Assembly: GCA_965371805.1 (NCBI GenBank)
Contig: CBDUZW010000024.1
Location: 1-57,652 of the forward strand
Direction: 5' to 3'
DNA length: 57,652 nt
Source: JAOZTV01 sp965371805
GTDB taxonomy: Bacteria > Acidobacteriota > Aminicenantia > UBA2199
Below the pieces are notes generated by a model. It did not search any database and was not told the DNA's origin. It saw only the letters and a list, made by a program, of their open reading frames with translations. The translations under genes were made by a program, and so were the position numbers. Shown one piece after another: positions 17,493 to 26,658 of the stretch (positions within the stretch are counted from its first letter, which is position 1; every line of letters starts with the position of its first letter).

Positions 17493-17582
17493 GGAAAATA
17501 TCTATTTTACTCAAAGGGTGGTAGTATACACTGGGTTGATGTAAAAATAATAGATAAGTTAAAGCCAAAAGATCTAGAGTAA
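17493..17582 (+). pseudogene. Last blade of a PD40 gene, orphaned
   Basis: Twenty-nine codons read GKYLFYSKGGSIHWVDVKII followed by DKLKPKDLE and a stop, the C-terminal blade and tail of the PD40 family. No in-frame start or upstream blades remain; a nearby ATG with a ribosome-binding-like GGTG is in another frame. The fragment sits between the ankyrin-PD40 gene and the intact PD40 gene at 17593, as expected from unequal recombination in a tandem array. Confidence 0.7.
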
Positions 17583-17592
17583 TAGGAGAAAT

Positions 17593-18546
17593 ATGATGCT
17601 ACTTAGAAAGTCTATTTTTGTATTAATGATTTCATTAGTCTTATCTGTATCTTTTTTTGCAGAAAAAGATGCGGTTAATGAGGTTAATTGGCCTATACTA
17701 AAAGGTCCCTATCTGGGTCAAAAAACACCAGGAATGAAACCTGAAATTTTTGCACCCGGAATAATATCTACAAAAGAAAGTGAAGGGTGTTCAGGGTGGG
17801 GAAATGAAATGGAATTCTTTATCTATCAAAAATGGATAAATAGAGAACCTATACTTTATGTCATATATCGCTCTAATAATGTTTGGTTAGAACCAGTACA
17901 TATAACATCAGTAGATAAATACAGAGTTGGGGACTTTACTATTGCTCCGGACGGAAAGAGAATTGTGTTTGCATCCAAAATATTTATTAAAGAAATTGGA
18001 TCAGAAGGAGAAGGTGCAAATATCTGGAGTGTTAATATTAATAAAAATGGCTGGTCAACCCCTAATCCAATAGGATCTCCTCTCAATACCATTTATCATG
18101 ACAGCTATCCCTCTCTTTCATCAAATGGTAATATATATTTCTTTAGCAGAAAACCAGGTGGGTTTGGTGTTTCGGATATCTATATGTCAAAATTTATTGA
18201 TGGCAGCTATCAGAAGCCCATAAATTTAGGCAGTCGCATAAATACAAAATATGATGAATGGGATCCTTATATTGCTCCAGACGAGAGTTATATGATTTAT
18301 TGTTCAACTATGGATGGGGGATTAGGTGAAGATGATCTATATATTTCCTTCAAAAAGCATAATGGTAAATGGAGTAATCCGGTTAATATGGGTGAAAGGA
18401 TTAATAGCAAAGATTCAGAAAACAGACCTTATATAAGTCCTGATGGTAAATATCTGTTTTATGCATGCGTAAAAAAAGGTAATAGAAATATCTACTGGGT
18501 ATCAACAGAGATTATTACAAAATTGAAACCATATAATTTTAAGTAA
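17593..18546 (+). CDS. Exported PD40 beta-propeller protein
   Basis: This 317-residue protein has a signal peptide (1-23), then LKGPYLGQKTPGMKPEIFAPG, a conserved leader also seen in the split gene at 5995 and in the gene at 18613. About five PD40 blades follow (FTIAPDGKRIVFASK, SYPSLSSNGNIYFFSRKPGG, YIAPDESYMIYCST, YISPDGKYLFYACV). It ends YWVSTEIITKLKP, nearly identical at DNA level to the end of the gene at 6953. No catalytic motif is visible. It is probably a periplasmic or extracellular binding protein cotranscribed with its neighbours. Confidence 0.78.
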   Translation: MMLLRKSIFVLMISLVLSVSFFAEKDAVNEVNWPILKGPYLGQKTPGMKPEIFAPGIISTKESEGCSGWGNEMEFFIYQKWINREPILYVIYRSNNVWLEPVHITSVDKYRVGDFTIAPDGKRIVFASKIFIKEIGSEGEGANIWSVNINKNGWSTPNPIGSPLNTIYHDSYPSLSSNGNIYFFSRKPGGFGVSDIYMSKFIDGSYQKPINLGSRINTKYDEWDPYIAPDESYMIYCSTMDGGLGEDDLYISFKKHNGKWSNPVNMGERINSKDSENRPYISPDGKYLFYACVKKGNRNIYWVSTEIITKLKPYNFK

Positions 18547-18612
18547 TAAACATTAAATATGTTAAAAATTTCTAAAATTTTGCCAGTATTCTGTTTGAAG
18601 GAGAAAATGAAA

Positions 18613-19545
18613 ATGAATAAAAAGGTTGTTTTTTTTCTTATATTAGTTTCAATGGTTGTGAATTATTTATTGCCAATAGAAAAGAAAACCAGTTTCCAGG
18701 TTTTAAGAGGACCATATATGGGTATGATTGCGCCTGAAGATAAAGCAGTTGTGTTTATGGATAGACTGATCTCAAATATAAATACACCGGAGATGTGTGC
18801 AGCATTCACTAAAGATGGGAAGGAATTCTATTATAATGCTTTTTTTAAGGAAAAATGGTCTATATATGCAACCTATGATACTGGAAACGGGTGGACTAAA
18901 CCGCTCCCCATATCTTTTACTAATGGATTTATAGATCGCGATTTTACTATGTCTCCAGATGGAGAGAGAATTTACTTTGGTTCAAATCGCCCTCGTAGCA
19001 GGGGGGGGATGAAACAGGAAAATCTGGATATATTTATGTCAAAACGCCTCAAGAGTGGAAGGTGGTCTGAGCCTATAACTCTTGGTCCTCCTGTTAATAC
19101 GGATTTTACAGAGAATTACCCCTCTGTCGCAATGAATGGAAATATCTATTATTTCTCCTGTAGAAAGAATGGGATAGGGGGATGTGATATTTTTATGTCA
19201 AAGTTGAAAAAAAATAAATATACAGAACCAATCGTACTGGACATAAGAGTAAATAGTAAGCAACATGATTGGGATGCATATATTGCTCCTGATGAGAGTT
19301 ATATTATCTTTAGTTCTATGGAGAGGGAAGACAGTATTGGAAAGCAGGACCTCTATATTTCTTATAAGAATAATAATGGAACCTGGAGCAAATCAAAGAA
19401 TATGGGCCCTGCAGTAAATTCAGACAATGATGAGATTTGTCCTTCGGTTTCACTGGATGGAAAGTATTTTTTCTTTACCAGCCGGAGACGTGGGAGTGCC
19501 GATATATTCTGGATGACCACTGATATAATTAAAAATCTTAGATAG
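18613..19545 (+). CDS. Exported PD40 beta-propeller protein, paralogue of the preceding gene
   Basis: This is a protein of about 310 residues with a signal peptide, the leader LRGPYMGMIAPEDKAVVF and PD40 blades (FTMSPDGERIYFGSNRPRS, YPSVAMNGNIYYFSCRKNG, YIAPDESYIIFSS, VSLDGKYFFFTSRRRG). It ends IFWMTTDIIKNLR. The ATG at 18613 lies 9 bases after AAGGAG (18598-18603) and was preferred to one at 18607 and to a far upstream start at 18559 that lacks a signal-like N-terminus. It is the last gene of the run starting at 12555. Confidence 0.75.
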   Translation: MNKKVVFFLILVSMVVNYLLPIEKKTSFQVLRGPYMGMIAPEDKAVVFMDRLISNINTPEMCAAFTKDGKEFYYNAFFKEKWSIYATYDTGNGWTKPLPISFTNGFIDRDFTMSPDGERIYFGSNRPRSRGGMKQENLDIFMSKRLKSGRWSEPITLGPPVNTDFTENYPSVAMNGNIYYFSCRKNGIGGCDIFMSKLKKNKYTEPIVLDIRVNSKQHDWDAYIAPDESYIIFSSMEREDSIGKQDLYISYKNNNGTWSKSKNMGPAVNSDNDEICPSVSLDGKYFFFTSRRRGSADIFWMTTDIIKNLR

Positions 19546-19601
19546 TTAGGAAAGAGTTTTTTTAGCATTTAAAAATCAAAATCTATATATCCATCATTTG
19601 C

Positions 19602-19679
19602 TTTTCAGAACTTAATTTGAAAGATCTTCTTGACAAGAGAGATATTCAGCTTGAAAAAGCGTTGAAATTGTTTAATTAA
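19602..19679 (+). pseudogene. Short coding remnant of unknown origin
   Basis: In one plus-strand frame, 25 codons read FSELNLKDLLDKRDIQLEKA and then LKLFN before a stop at 19677-19679. The helical, charged composition looks like the C-terminus of a lost gene, but I cannot name the family. It could also be chance open sequence. Confidence 0.25.
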
Positions 19680-19708
19680 ATATTGATGAAAATTATAGTT
19701 CTAAAGAG

Positions 19709-19777
19709 TGACATTTGTCATCATTAATTATTTGGGCCTTTTGGCTCATTGAGTTCTAATTCAATTAAAGTTATTAC
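19709..19777 (+). promoter_or_regulatory. TGACATTTGTCA operator and promoter of the MBL-TPR gene
   Basis: The palindrome TGACATTTGTCA (19709-19720) is identical to that at 3891. A likely promoter is TTGAGT (19749-19754), 17-base spacer, TATTAC (19772-19777). The site centre is then about 70 bases upstream of the start, one helical turn further than at the 3.9 and 7.1 kb promoters. Confidence 0.55.
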
Positions 19778-19835
19778 TAAATATTCATTATTGAATTATT
19801 ATCTTTTTTGAAATAATTAAAATCAGGAGCAGAAG

Positions 19836-21080
19836 ATGAAAAGAATTGTATTGTTGTTATTGTTATTTATAATGTTTATTTCAAGCATTTATGCTGAGAG
19901 GTTACCCCGGGTAGAAATTCATAAAATCAATGAACAATTTACAAAATTCAGCATTTTCTGGCCTGGTTATTTTGTTAATGCTCTTGCTTTTGATGGCCCT
20001 GATGGATTAGTACTGGTTGATACAGGTATTGCTGACGCGGGAAAAGAGCTAAAAAAAGAAATATTAAAGCTTTATAAGAAAAACCCAAAATATATAATTA
20101 ATACCCATGAGCATGTTGATCACACAGGTGCAAATAATGTTTTTGGATTGGAACCAATTATAATCTCTCATAAAACAATGCGAAAGACAATGGTAGAAGA
20201 CTTCTTTTTAAGTGAGTATGGACCTGAATTTCTTCCTGATATATGTTTTGAGAATGAGCTGACTCTACATTTAAATGGAGAAGAAATAATTCTAAAAAGT
20301 TTTACGGGAAGTCATACTGACTGTGATATCATTGTGCATTTTAAAAAAGCAAAAATAATTGCTACCGGTGACCTTGTCTATAGAAAGGCGTTTCCATCAT
20401 TTTCTGCATATGCCGGCAGTGTTTTTAAATATGATAAAGTCTTAAAGGAATTCGTTACCTATTGTCCAGAAGATGTATTATTGATCAATGGACATACAAA
20501 AGATAGTAATTATAAAGACCTTGTTGAATATAAGAATATGCTTGTAGAAACCCTGTTAATAGCAAAAAATACAATTAAAAATAGAAAAGGTTTAAAGGAT
20601 CTACAAAAAGACGGTATTATCAAAAAATGGGATGAATGGAAAAAAGAAGGTTATGTAAGTGCCATTGATTGGTTTAAAGATAATTTAGATGTATTAAAGA
20701 ATACAGGACCTAAAAAGATAGATATTACTAAGGTATTATACAAAGAATTAAAAAAAAATGGTTTAAATGCTTTTTTTGATGAATATTTGAAATTTAAAAA
20801 CAGAGCTGATGCAAAAAAATATGATATTAACTTTAACACCTTTGCAGGATTCGGGTATTATTTTGAGAGTAAGAAGAACTATAAGTCAGCTGAAAGAATT
20901 TATTCATATGGATTGAAGGAATATCCTAAAGACAAATATTCTTATCTTTATTTAATTAACTTATATGAGAAGCAAAAAAATATTAAAGCTGCCATAAAAC
21001 TTACTAAAAGAATGATTAAGCTATTCCCTAAAATTAAATGGGCTAAAAATAAACTTAAAAAGCTAAAAGAATATAAATAA
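19836..21080 (+). CDS. Exported metallo-beta-lactamase-fold hydrolase with TPR tail
   Basis: This 414-residue paralogue of the protein at 14438 has a signal peptide (1-20) and an MBL domain with INTHEHVDHTG (HxHxDH), later His in FTGSHTDCD, Asp in ATGDLVYRK and His in INGHTKDS. Its C-terminus is helical and TPR-like (about 330-414, YKSAERIYSYGLKEYPKDKY). The substrate is unknown. It is transcribed alone behind a TGACA-N2-TGTCA promoter, unlike its paralogue. A regulator gene follows on the same strand after about 130 bases. Confidence 0.85.
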   Translation: MKRIVLLLLLFIMFISSIYAERLPRVEIHKINEQFTKFSIFWPGYFVNALAFDGPDGLVLVDTGIADAGKELKKEILKLYKKNPKYIINTHEHVDHTGANNVFGLEPIIISHKTMRKTMVEDFFLSEYGPEFLPDICFENELTLHLNGEEIILKSFTGSHTDCDIIVHFKKAKIIATGDLVYRKAFPSFSAYAGSVFKYDKVLKEFVTYCPEDVLLINGHTKDSNYKDLVEYKNMLVETLLIAKNTIKNRKGLKDLQKDGIIKKWDEWKKEGYVSAIDWFKDNLDVLKNTGPKKIDITKVLYKELKKNGLNAFFDEYLKFKNRADAKKYDINFNTFAGFGYYFESKKNYKSAERIYSYGLKEYPKDKYSYLYLINLYEKQKNIKAAIKLTKRMIKLFPKIKWAKNKLKKLKEYK

Positions 21081-21212
21081 AGAAAAAATATTCAACATTT
21101 GTATTCGTTTTCTAAATTGAAGAATTGAATTTTATTATTCTGTTTGTTATTATATTTATGTACTTGGAATATGCGTCAGATTCAAGTTATAATTTTGTGA
21201 TGGAGAATAAAA

Positions 21213-23999
21213 ATTAATTTATTTAAACAAATTTTTAAAAAAAAAACATATTTAATTCTTATTTTTAATTTTTTGCTGTCATTTAATATTCAGATATTTC
21301 CTGATGCAAATAACATTCAATTTGATCGAATTGGTGTTCAACAAGGATTGTCTCAAACGACTGTTAATTGTATATTTCAAGATAGCCTTGGTTTTATGTG
21401 GTTTGGTACTCAAGATGGTTTAAATAAATTTGATGGATACCGGTTTTATAATTATTATTATAATCTTAAAGACAGCACTGGCATAAGTGATAATTTTATC
21501 ACATTTATTTTTGAAGATTCGGATAAGAATTTATGGGTAGGTACTTTTGGCGGAGGGCTTAATAAATTAAATAGAAAAACAGATGTTTTTATTAATTACA
21601 AAAACCAACCTGGGAATTCTGGAAGCATAAGTCACAACCAGATTTATTCAATCATGGAAGATAAAGAAGGATACATGTGGATAGGGACAAATGGTGGCGG
21701 TCTCAATCGATTTGACAGGAAAACTGAAACCTTTTTGCACTATAAAAAAACACATAATAATCTCAATAGTCTTAGTCATAACTCAGTTTTATCAATTATT
21801 GAGGACAGCAATGATAATCTTTGGATTGGAACAGATGGGGGCGGACTCAATAAATTTAATCGGAAAACTAAAATATTTCTTCAGTATAAAAATCAAATTG
21901 GTAATCCGAAAAGCATTAGTGATAATTCAGTCTCATCTATTCTGCAAGATAAAAATGGAGATTTATGGATTGGCACAAAAAATGGTGGATTAAACAAATT
22001 TGATTCTAAAACTGGAGTTTTTCTATATTATCAAAATGAAATTAATAATCCTGCCAGTCTTAGTCATAATTATGTTGAAACAATATTTGAAGATGGAAAG
22101 GGTAATCTATGGATTGGAACAGCTGGAGGCGGGCTTAACAAATTTAATAAAAAGACTGAATCTTTTTATAATTATAGCAATCATGCATCAAATCCGAAAT
22201 CTATCAGTAATAATTTTGTGAAATCGATTTTTGAAGATAAAGGTGGTAATTTATGGATAGGGACAAATGGAGGTGGGCTTAATAAAGTTGATAATGAGAT
22301 AGGGGCCTTTAATCTATATCAAAATCAACCTGATGATTCCGCAAGCCTAAGTAATAATATTGTTTATTCATTTTGTGAAGATAAGAATAATGATTTCTGG
22401 ATTGGAACGAGAGGTGGAGGATTGAATAAATTTGACCGTAAATCAGGAAATTTTACTTCCTATCAGAATCGCACTGATGATCCAGAGAGTATAGTTGATA
22501 ATTTTGTAAGGCTTGTCGTTGAAGATAAGTCCGGTAATCTATGGATTGGTACCTATGGGGAAGGGCTTGATAAATTTGATCCGGAAACAGAGAAGTTTAT
22601 TCACCACAAAAATCAAATTGATGATATCAATAGTATCAGTAATAATTTTATAGATGATATTTATCTTGATTCCAGAAATAATTTATGGATTGGAACAAGA
22701 GGGGGCGGACTTAATAAATATGACTGGCTTAAAAAAAACTTTATACATTATAAACATCAGGTAGACAATCAAAATAGTTTAAGTCATGATTTTGTCAAAA
22801 CTATTTGTGAAGACGCCGATGGTAATCTTTGGGTAGGGACATTTGGCGGAGGACTTAATAAATTTGATTATAAAACAAAAGAGTTTATCGTGTATGAAAA
22901 CCAGCCGGAGAATTATAAAAGCATCAGTAGTAATTCCATATATTCAATTTGCCAGGATGCTCGGGGTACTCTATGGGTTGGTACTGCCGGTGGCGGTCTA
23001 AATAAATTTAATCAGGAAAATGAAACCTTTACGTATTTTATGGAGAAAGATGGTCTTCCAAATAATGTTATTTATGGAATATTAGAAGATAAAAGTGGGG
23101 CTCTTTGGTTGAGTACAAATAAAGGACTCTGCAAATTTGATCCGGAAACTAAAAAAATCTCCAACTATAGTAAGCAAGATGGCCTTCAGGGAAATGAATT
23201 TAATAAGGGGGCATGTTATAAAGATAAAAATGGAATAATGTATTTTGGGGGAATAAATGGATTTAATATGTTTAACCCGGATAAAATCATTGATAATTTG
23301 TATATTCCACCTGTAGTAATTACAGATTTTCTCATTTTTAATAAATCTGTTGGAATTGTCAAAAAGGGCAAAAAATCAGAAAAACTTCAGCTTGAACAGC
23401 ATATTAATTATACCGGAGAGATCACATTAAACTATTCAGATTATATTTTTTCTATTGAGTTCTCTGCTTTGAATTATAGACAGCCTGAAAAAAACAAATT
23501 TAAGTATAAATTGGAAGGATTAGATAAACATTGGATTGAAACAGATTCCAAACATCGAAGAGCAACATATACAGATTTGTCGGCTGGGCAATATTTGTTC
23601 AAAGTCAAGGCATCAAATGATGATGGTTATTGGAATGAGAAAGAGACCTGCATTAAAATTACTATTATACCTCCTTTCTGGAAGACATTATGGTTCAAAT
23701 TTTTAATTTTTATGCTTCTATTATATCTTTTATTTTATTGGCATAGAACAAGAATCACAAGGATTGCCAAAAAGATGAAGACAGAAGCTGCAATGGATAA
23801 ATATTTTATAAAAAATAAAATTACAGCAAGAGAAAAAGAAATTATAGTGCTTATTATTAAGGGAAAGAATAATAAAGAAATCGAGGGCAAATTATTTATA
23901 TCCTTAGGAACTGTGCGGAATAATATATCTAAAATATATAAAAAACTAAATGTAAAAAGTAGATTTGAGTTAATAAATATTTTTAAAAATCTTGAATAG
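21213..23999 (+). CDS. Transmembrane propeller sensor fused to a LuxR DNA-binding domain
   Basis: This protein of about 928 residues has a signal-like N-terminus (LFKQIFKKKTYLILIFNFLL). Then come about 12 propeller repeats on a 50-residue period (GNLWIGTNGGGLNKFDRKTE and variants, about 50-640), a Y_Y_Y domain (about 690-800, FKYKLEGLDKHWIETDS...DLSAGQYLFKVKASNDDG), one membrane helix (FLIFMLLLYLLFYW) and a LuxR/GerE-type HTH (ITAREKEIIVLIIKGKNNKE to the end). No kinase or receiver is present. The frame is open upstream to 21201 without an ATG or GTG; a GGAG at 21202 points to an ATT start at 21213, otherwise TTG at 21273, which would cut the signal peptide. Confidence 0.8.
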   Translation: MNLFKQIFKKKTYLILIFNFLLSFNIQIFPDANNIQFDRIGVQQGLSQTTVNCIFQDSLGFMWFGTQDGLNKFDGYRFYNYYYNLKDSTGISDNFITFIFEDSDKNLWVGTFGGGLNKLNRKTDVFINYKNQPGNSGSISHNQIYSIMEDKEGYMWIGTNGGGLNRFDRKTETFLHYKKTHNNLNSLSHNSVLSIIEDSNDNLWIGTDGGGLNKFNRKTKIFLQYKNQIGNPKSISDNSVSSILQDKNGDLWIGTKNGGLNKFDSKTGVFLYYQNEINNPASLSHNYVETIFEDGKGNLWIGTAGGGLNKFNKKTESFYNYSNHASNPKSISNNFVKSIFEDKGGNLWIGTNGGGLNKVDNEIGAFNLYQNQPDDSASLSNNIVYSFCEDKNNDFWIGTRGGGLNKFDRKSGNFTSYQNRTDDPESIVDNFVRLVVEDKSGNLWIGTYGEGLDKFDPETEKFIHHKNQIDDINSISNNFIDDIYLDSRNNLWIGTRGGGLNKYDWLKKNFIHYKHQVDNQNSLSHDFVKTICEDADGNLWVGTFGGGLNKFDYKTKEFIVYENQPENYKSISSNSIYSICQDARGTLWVGTAGGGLNKFNQENETFTYFMEKDGLPNNVIYGILEDKSGALWLSTNKGLCKFDPETKKISNYSKQDGLQGNEFNKGACYKDKNGIMYFGGINGFNMFNPDKIIDNLYIPPVVITDFLIFNKSVGIVKKGKKSEKLQLEQHINYTGEITLNYSDYIFSIEFSALNYRQPEKNKFKYKLEGLDKHWIETDSKHRRATYTDLSAGQYLFKVKASNDDGYWNEKETCIKITIIPPFWKTLWFKFLIFMLLLYLLFYWHRTRITRIAKKMKTEAAMDKYFIKNKITAREKEIIVLIIKGKNNKEIEGKLFISLGTVRNNISKIYKKLNVKSRFELINIFKNLE
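23835..23985 (+). repeat. Direct repeat, copy 1: LuxR-domain coding sequence
   Basis: This 150-base stretch, which encodes the HTH of the LuxR-type regulator, is repeated in the same orientation at about 34693-34842, with roughly 90% identity by eye. The two copies bracket the whole sulfotransferase/ABC island (24067-34589). Confidence 0.8.
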
Positions 24000-24066
24000 T
24001 TTTAAATAAAAGAATGAAATTGAGTATTTTGGGTACCAGTTTGGGGAATAATTAGGGCTTTTTAAC

Positions 24067-25866
24067 TCAATCAAAATCATCCGGTTTGGTCATCAAGCCT
24101 AATTTAACAAGTTGATCACTGGATTCATAACGAAGGGTTAATGGATTTACCAGAGTGTGATTATCTCCCAGTTTATCCAGTATATTTTTATAATTAAGAT
24201 GCCGCTGATTACAGAAATGTACACGGTTTTTTTGTGAGAACTCTTCTAAAGATCTTTTTCCCAGATCTGATGCTAACTTATAATGAAGTAAAACCCCTGT
24301 AACATCCGACACTTTGGCAGGTGTTATACAATGACTGCTACTTATAAATTTAATCTCTTTATTACCAGAAATTATGGGCGTTTTTGTCAAAGCAACTCTC
24401 TCTCCAAATAGATTATTTCTAATTCCTCCCTTAACTTCTGTATAGGGACAATTATATGCACCAAAAAACTGATAATTATTATCAAAATAGGGACACTGTG
24501 CAATAGGATCATCTACTGATTTCCTAAAAATATCATTTGTGTTATGGGGATACATATCGAGCATAAATGTTCTGAATGCTTCATGGCCTTTTTTGTTCAT
24601 ATAATTTATAAGATATTTAAGACTTCTCTGTTCAATTCCCGGAAATATCAATGCTTCATCTACATCTAAATAGATACACCAATGTTTTTTACCATAAATA
24701 TCAATCAATTTATTGATCCATTGCATTCCTGAACCGGACTTTCCATAATTATATTCAGTCCAGAACAGATGTACATCTTTCTGCTTTCTCAAGAAATCCG
24801 TACTTCCATCATTAGATCCGTTATCCACAAAAAAAAACTGATCAACTCCCAATTTCCGATAGTATTTAAAAAACCATGGCAATCTGTTTATTTCATTTTT
24901 GATACAGGTAAACAGTAGTATTTTGCCGGGTTCTACCGGGAGTGGGTTATTATCGAGCCGATCAGGATTCTCCTTATATAGATATAATGACGGTCTCTTA
25001 ATTGGGTGCTTTTTTATGAGAGTATTCCAAATTATTTTTGCCTTTTTTTCATCTCCTATTGAATGTTTGAACCACGCATAAAGAATAAGGACTTCAAAAT
25101 TATGTTTATCTTTATAATATAGCGCCTTGATAAGTTTGCTCGCATCAGCTTGACGGAATGCAAAAATATAATGTTCTGCAAGTTTAATTTTTATATAAAT
25201 TGATTCAGGGAATTTTAAATAAAGTGTTTCTAATATCTCCGTTGCAGCTTCAAGACCTTTGATCCCATTTTTTCTGAACCGGGTATCTGCTTCCAGGATT
25301 CGAATATAAATATTGGATTTGTCATACCCTGGTAACGAGATTAAAACACTAAGTGCAGCATCCCAATCATACCATGCCATATATATATTTGCCATTGCCT
25401 TCACAAAGAGTATATTGGACAATTTTGCTTTTTCTTTTTTACATAATTCATAAGCCAGTTCAATTTTATTAACTGTAATCAACGACATAATATATTTGAA
25501 AAGCATTTGTTCATTATCAGGAAATTGGATCGTAGTTTCTTTCCAGAGACTACAGGATAATTCCATATTGTTCATATCTTTTGCCATTTTTGCATGCATC
25601 TTATACAGTTGAATGTTATCAGGCCATTTTACTTTTGCTTTATTCAGTAGGATTTCTACTTTGGCATACTTTTTTTTATTAATAAGAGAATTTCCTCTTT
25701 TCAGATTAATTCTCAGTAAAAGAGTATTAATAATTCCATATTTTTTTAAATAAACCTGATCTAATGTGCTTTTCTTGAGTTTTTTGATACTTTTTCCTTT
25801 AATTTCATATCTATATACATATCTAATACTATTGAGAAATATGCGTTTTGCTTTTTTAATTTTCAA
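24067..25866 (-). CDS. Glycosyltransferase (GT-A, family 2-like) with N-terminal TPR-like region
   Basis: This 599-residue cytoplasmic protein has helical TPR-like repeats in residues about 40-300. From about 315 it carries a Glyco_tranf_2_4-type domain: ILLFTCIKNEINRLPWFFKY, FFVDNGSNDGSTDFL and IYLDVDEALIF, where DVD is the probable metal-binding DxD. The family transfers sugars from nucleotide donors to glycans or lipids; the acceptor is unknown. Its start overlaps the end of the upstream sulfotransferase frame by 11 bases, so they are translationally coupled. It is the last gene of the minus-strand island, and its product may be the acceptor for sulfation. Confidence 0.8.
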   Translation of the reverse strand: MKIKKAKRIFLNSIRYVYRYEIKGKSIKKLKKSTLDQVYLKKYGIINTLLLRINLKRGNSLINKKKYAKVEILLNKAKVKWPDNIQLYKMHAKMAKDMNNMELSCSLWKETTIQFPDNEQMLFKYIMSLITVNKIELAYELCKKEKAKLSNILFVKAMANIYMAWYDWDAALSVLISLPGYDKSNIYIRILEADTRFRKNGIKGLEAATEILETLYLKFPESIYIKIKLAEHYIFAFRQADASKLIKALYYKDKHNFEVLILYAWFKHSIGDEKKAKIIWNTLIKKHPIKRPSLYLYKENPDRLDNNPLPVEPGKILLFTCIKNEINRLPWFFKYYRKLGVDQFFFVDNGSNDGSTDFLRKQKDVHLFWTEYNYGKSGSGMQWINKLIDIYGKKHWCIYLDVDEALIFPGIEQRSLKYLINYMNKKGHEAFRTFMLDMYPHNTNDIFRKSVDDPIAQCPYFDNNYQFFGAYNCPYTEVKGGIRNNLFGERVALTKTPIISGNKEIKFISSSHCITPAKVSDVTGVLLHYKLASDLGKRSLEEFSQKNRVHFCNQRHLNYKNILDKLGDNHTLVNPLTLRYESSDQLVKLGLMTKPDDFD

Positions 25867-26576
25867 AAAAGATCTCCCATTCTGTATTTTTAAATTTATT
25901 TTTCAGATCTGAATAATTAGATATCAGATCTGACAGACTCTGGTTATTCTGTTTCACATGGTTACTCTCTAAATTGGCATCTTTCAATCCTAAAAACTTC
26001 AACACTCTATTTGTTTCAAAATTTTTATCAGCTGCAAGGTCCTCATAAAATATATCCATCATATTGTTTTCTCTAAAAAAATGGGAGGCATTTTGAATAT
26101 TTCTTTCATGCTGTCTAAAGTACTGTAAGCACTCTTTGTAATCGATATAAATTGGATCATATCTATTGTTCCTGTTCCATTCTTTTTCTGATCCAGGAGG
26201 ATGTATTTTTTGCCAATTTTAGTGATAAATATTTTTTTAACATATTTTTTCTTTGTAAATGAATTAAACTAAAATCAGGTGTATATTTCAATGTATTCCA
26301 GATTAACTCTCTCTTATTTCTTAGATGAGTATAAAACAATCTGAATCCAATATAGTTGGTGCCTCTCTTTAAACTTCTTGAAAAATATTTTTTTATACAT
26401 TCTGCAGGATCAACATTTTTAAATTGAATATTATTTTTAATCAAAAAATCATTCATAAACTGATCATTTCTATTAAAGAGTTCTCCACCAACTAATATCT
26501 CAGGATGGCTATTTAATAAAGACTGTAAAAAGTTTGAACCGGACCTCTGTGATGAAAGTAAAATGAATTTTTTCAT
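25856..26576 (-). pseudogene. Sulfotransferase gene with one frameshift
   Basis: The first frame (26576-26163) begins MKKFILLSSQRSGSNFLQSL, where SQRSGSNFL is the PAPS 5'-phosphosulfate loop, and continues HPEILVGGELFN as in NodH/Stf0-type enzymes. It stops at 26163. The next frame continues without stops from there (RYDPIYIDYKECLQYFRQHE...MMDIFYEDLAADKNFE...LKFLGL) to 25856, the usual end of the fold. Together about 240 residues form a complete enzyme. The shift lies near 26160-26172 and is not in a homopolymer. It may be a true mutation or a sequencing error. It overlaps the glycosyltransferase gene start. Confidence 0.75.
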
Positions 26577-26658
26577 TATATATTATACTCTTTTTTTAAT
26601 TATAATTCTATTTTTTCTATTAAGATAAGTACTGTAATATCAACTATTAACTGTAGGT

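Noticed and set aside
24020..24070. ATTGAGT/ACTCAAT inverted repeat between convergent genes as a terminator
   Set aside because: The arms are only seven bases with a loop of more than 30 bases and no clear T run.
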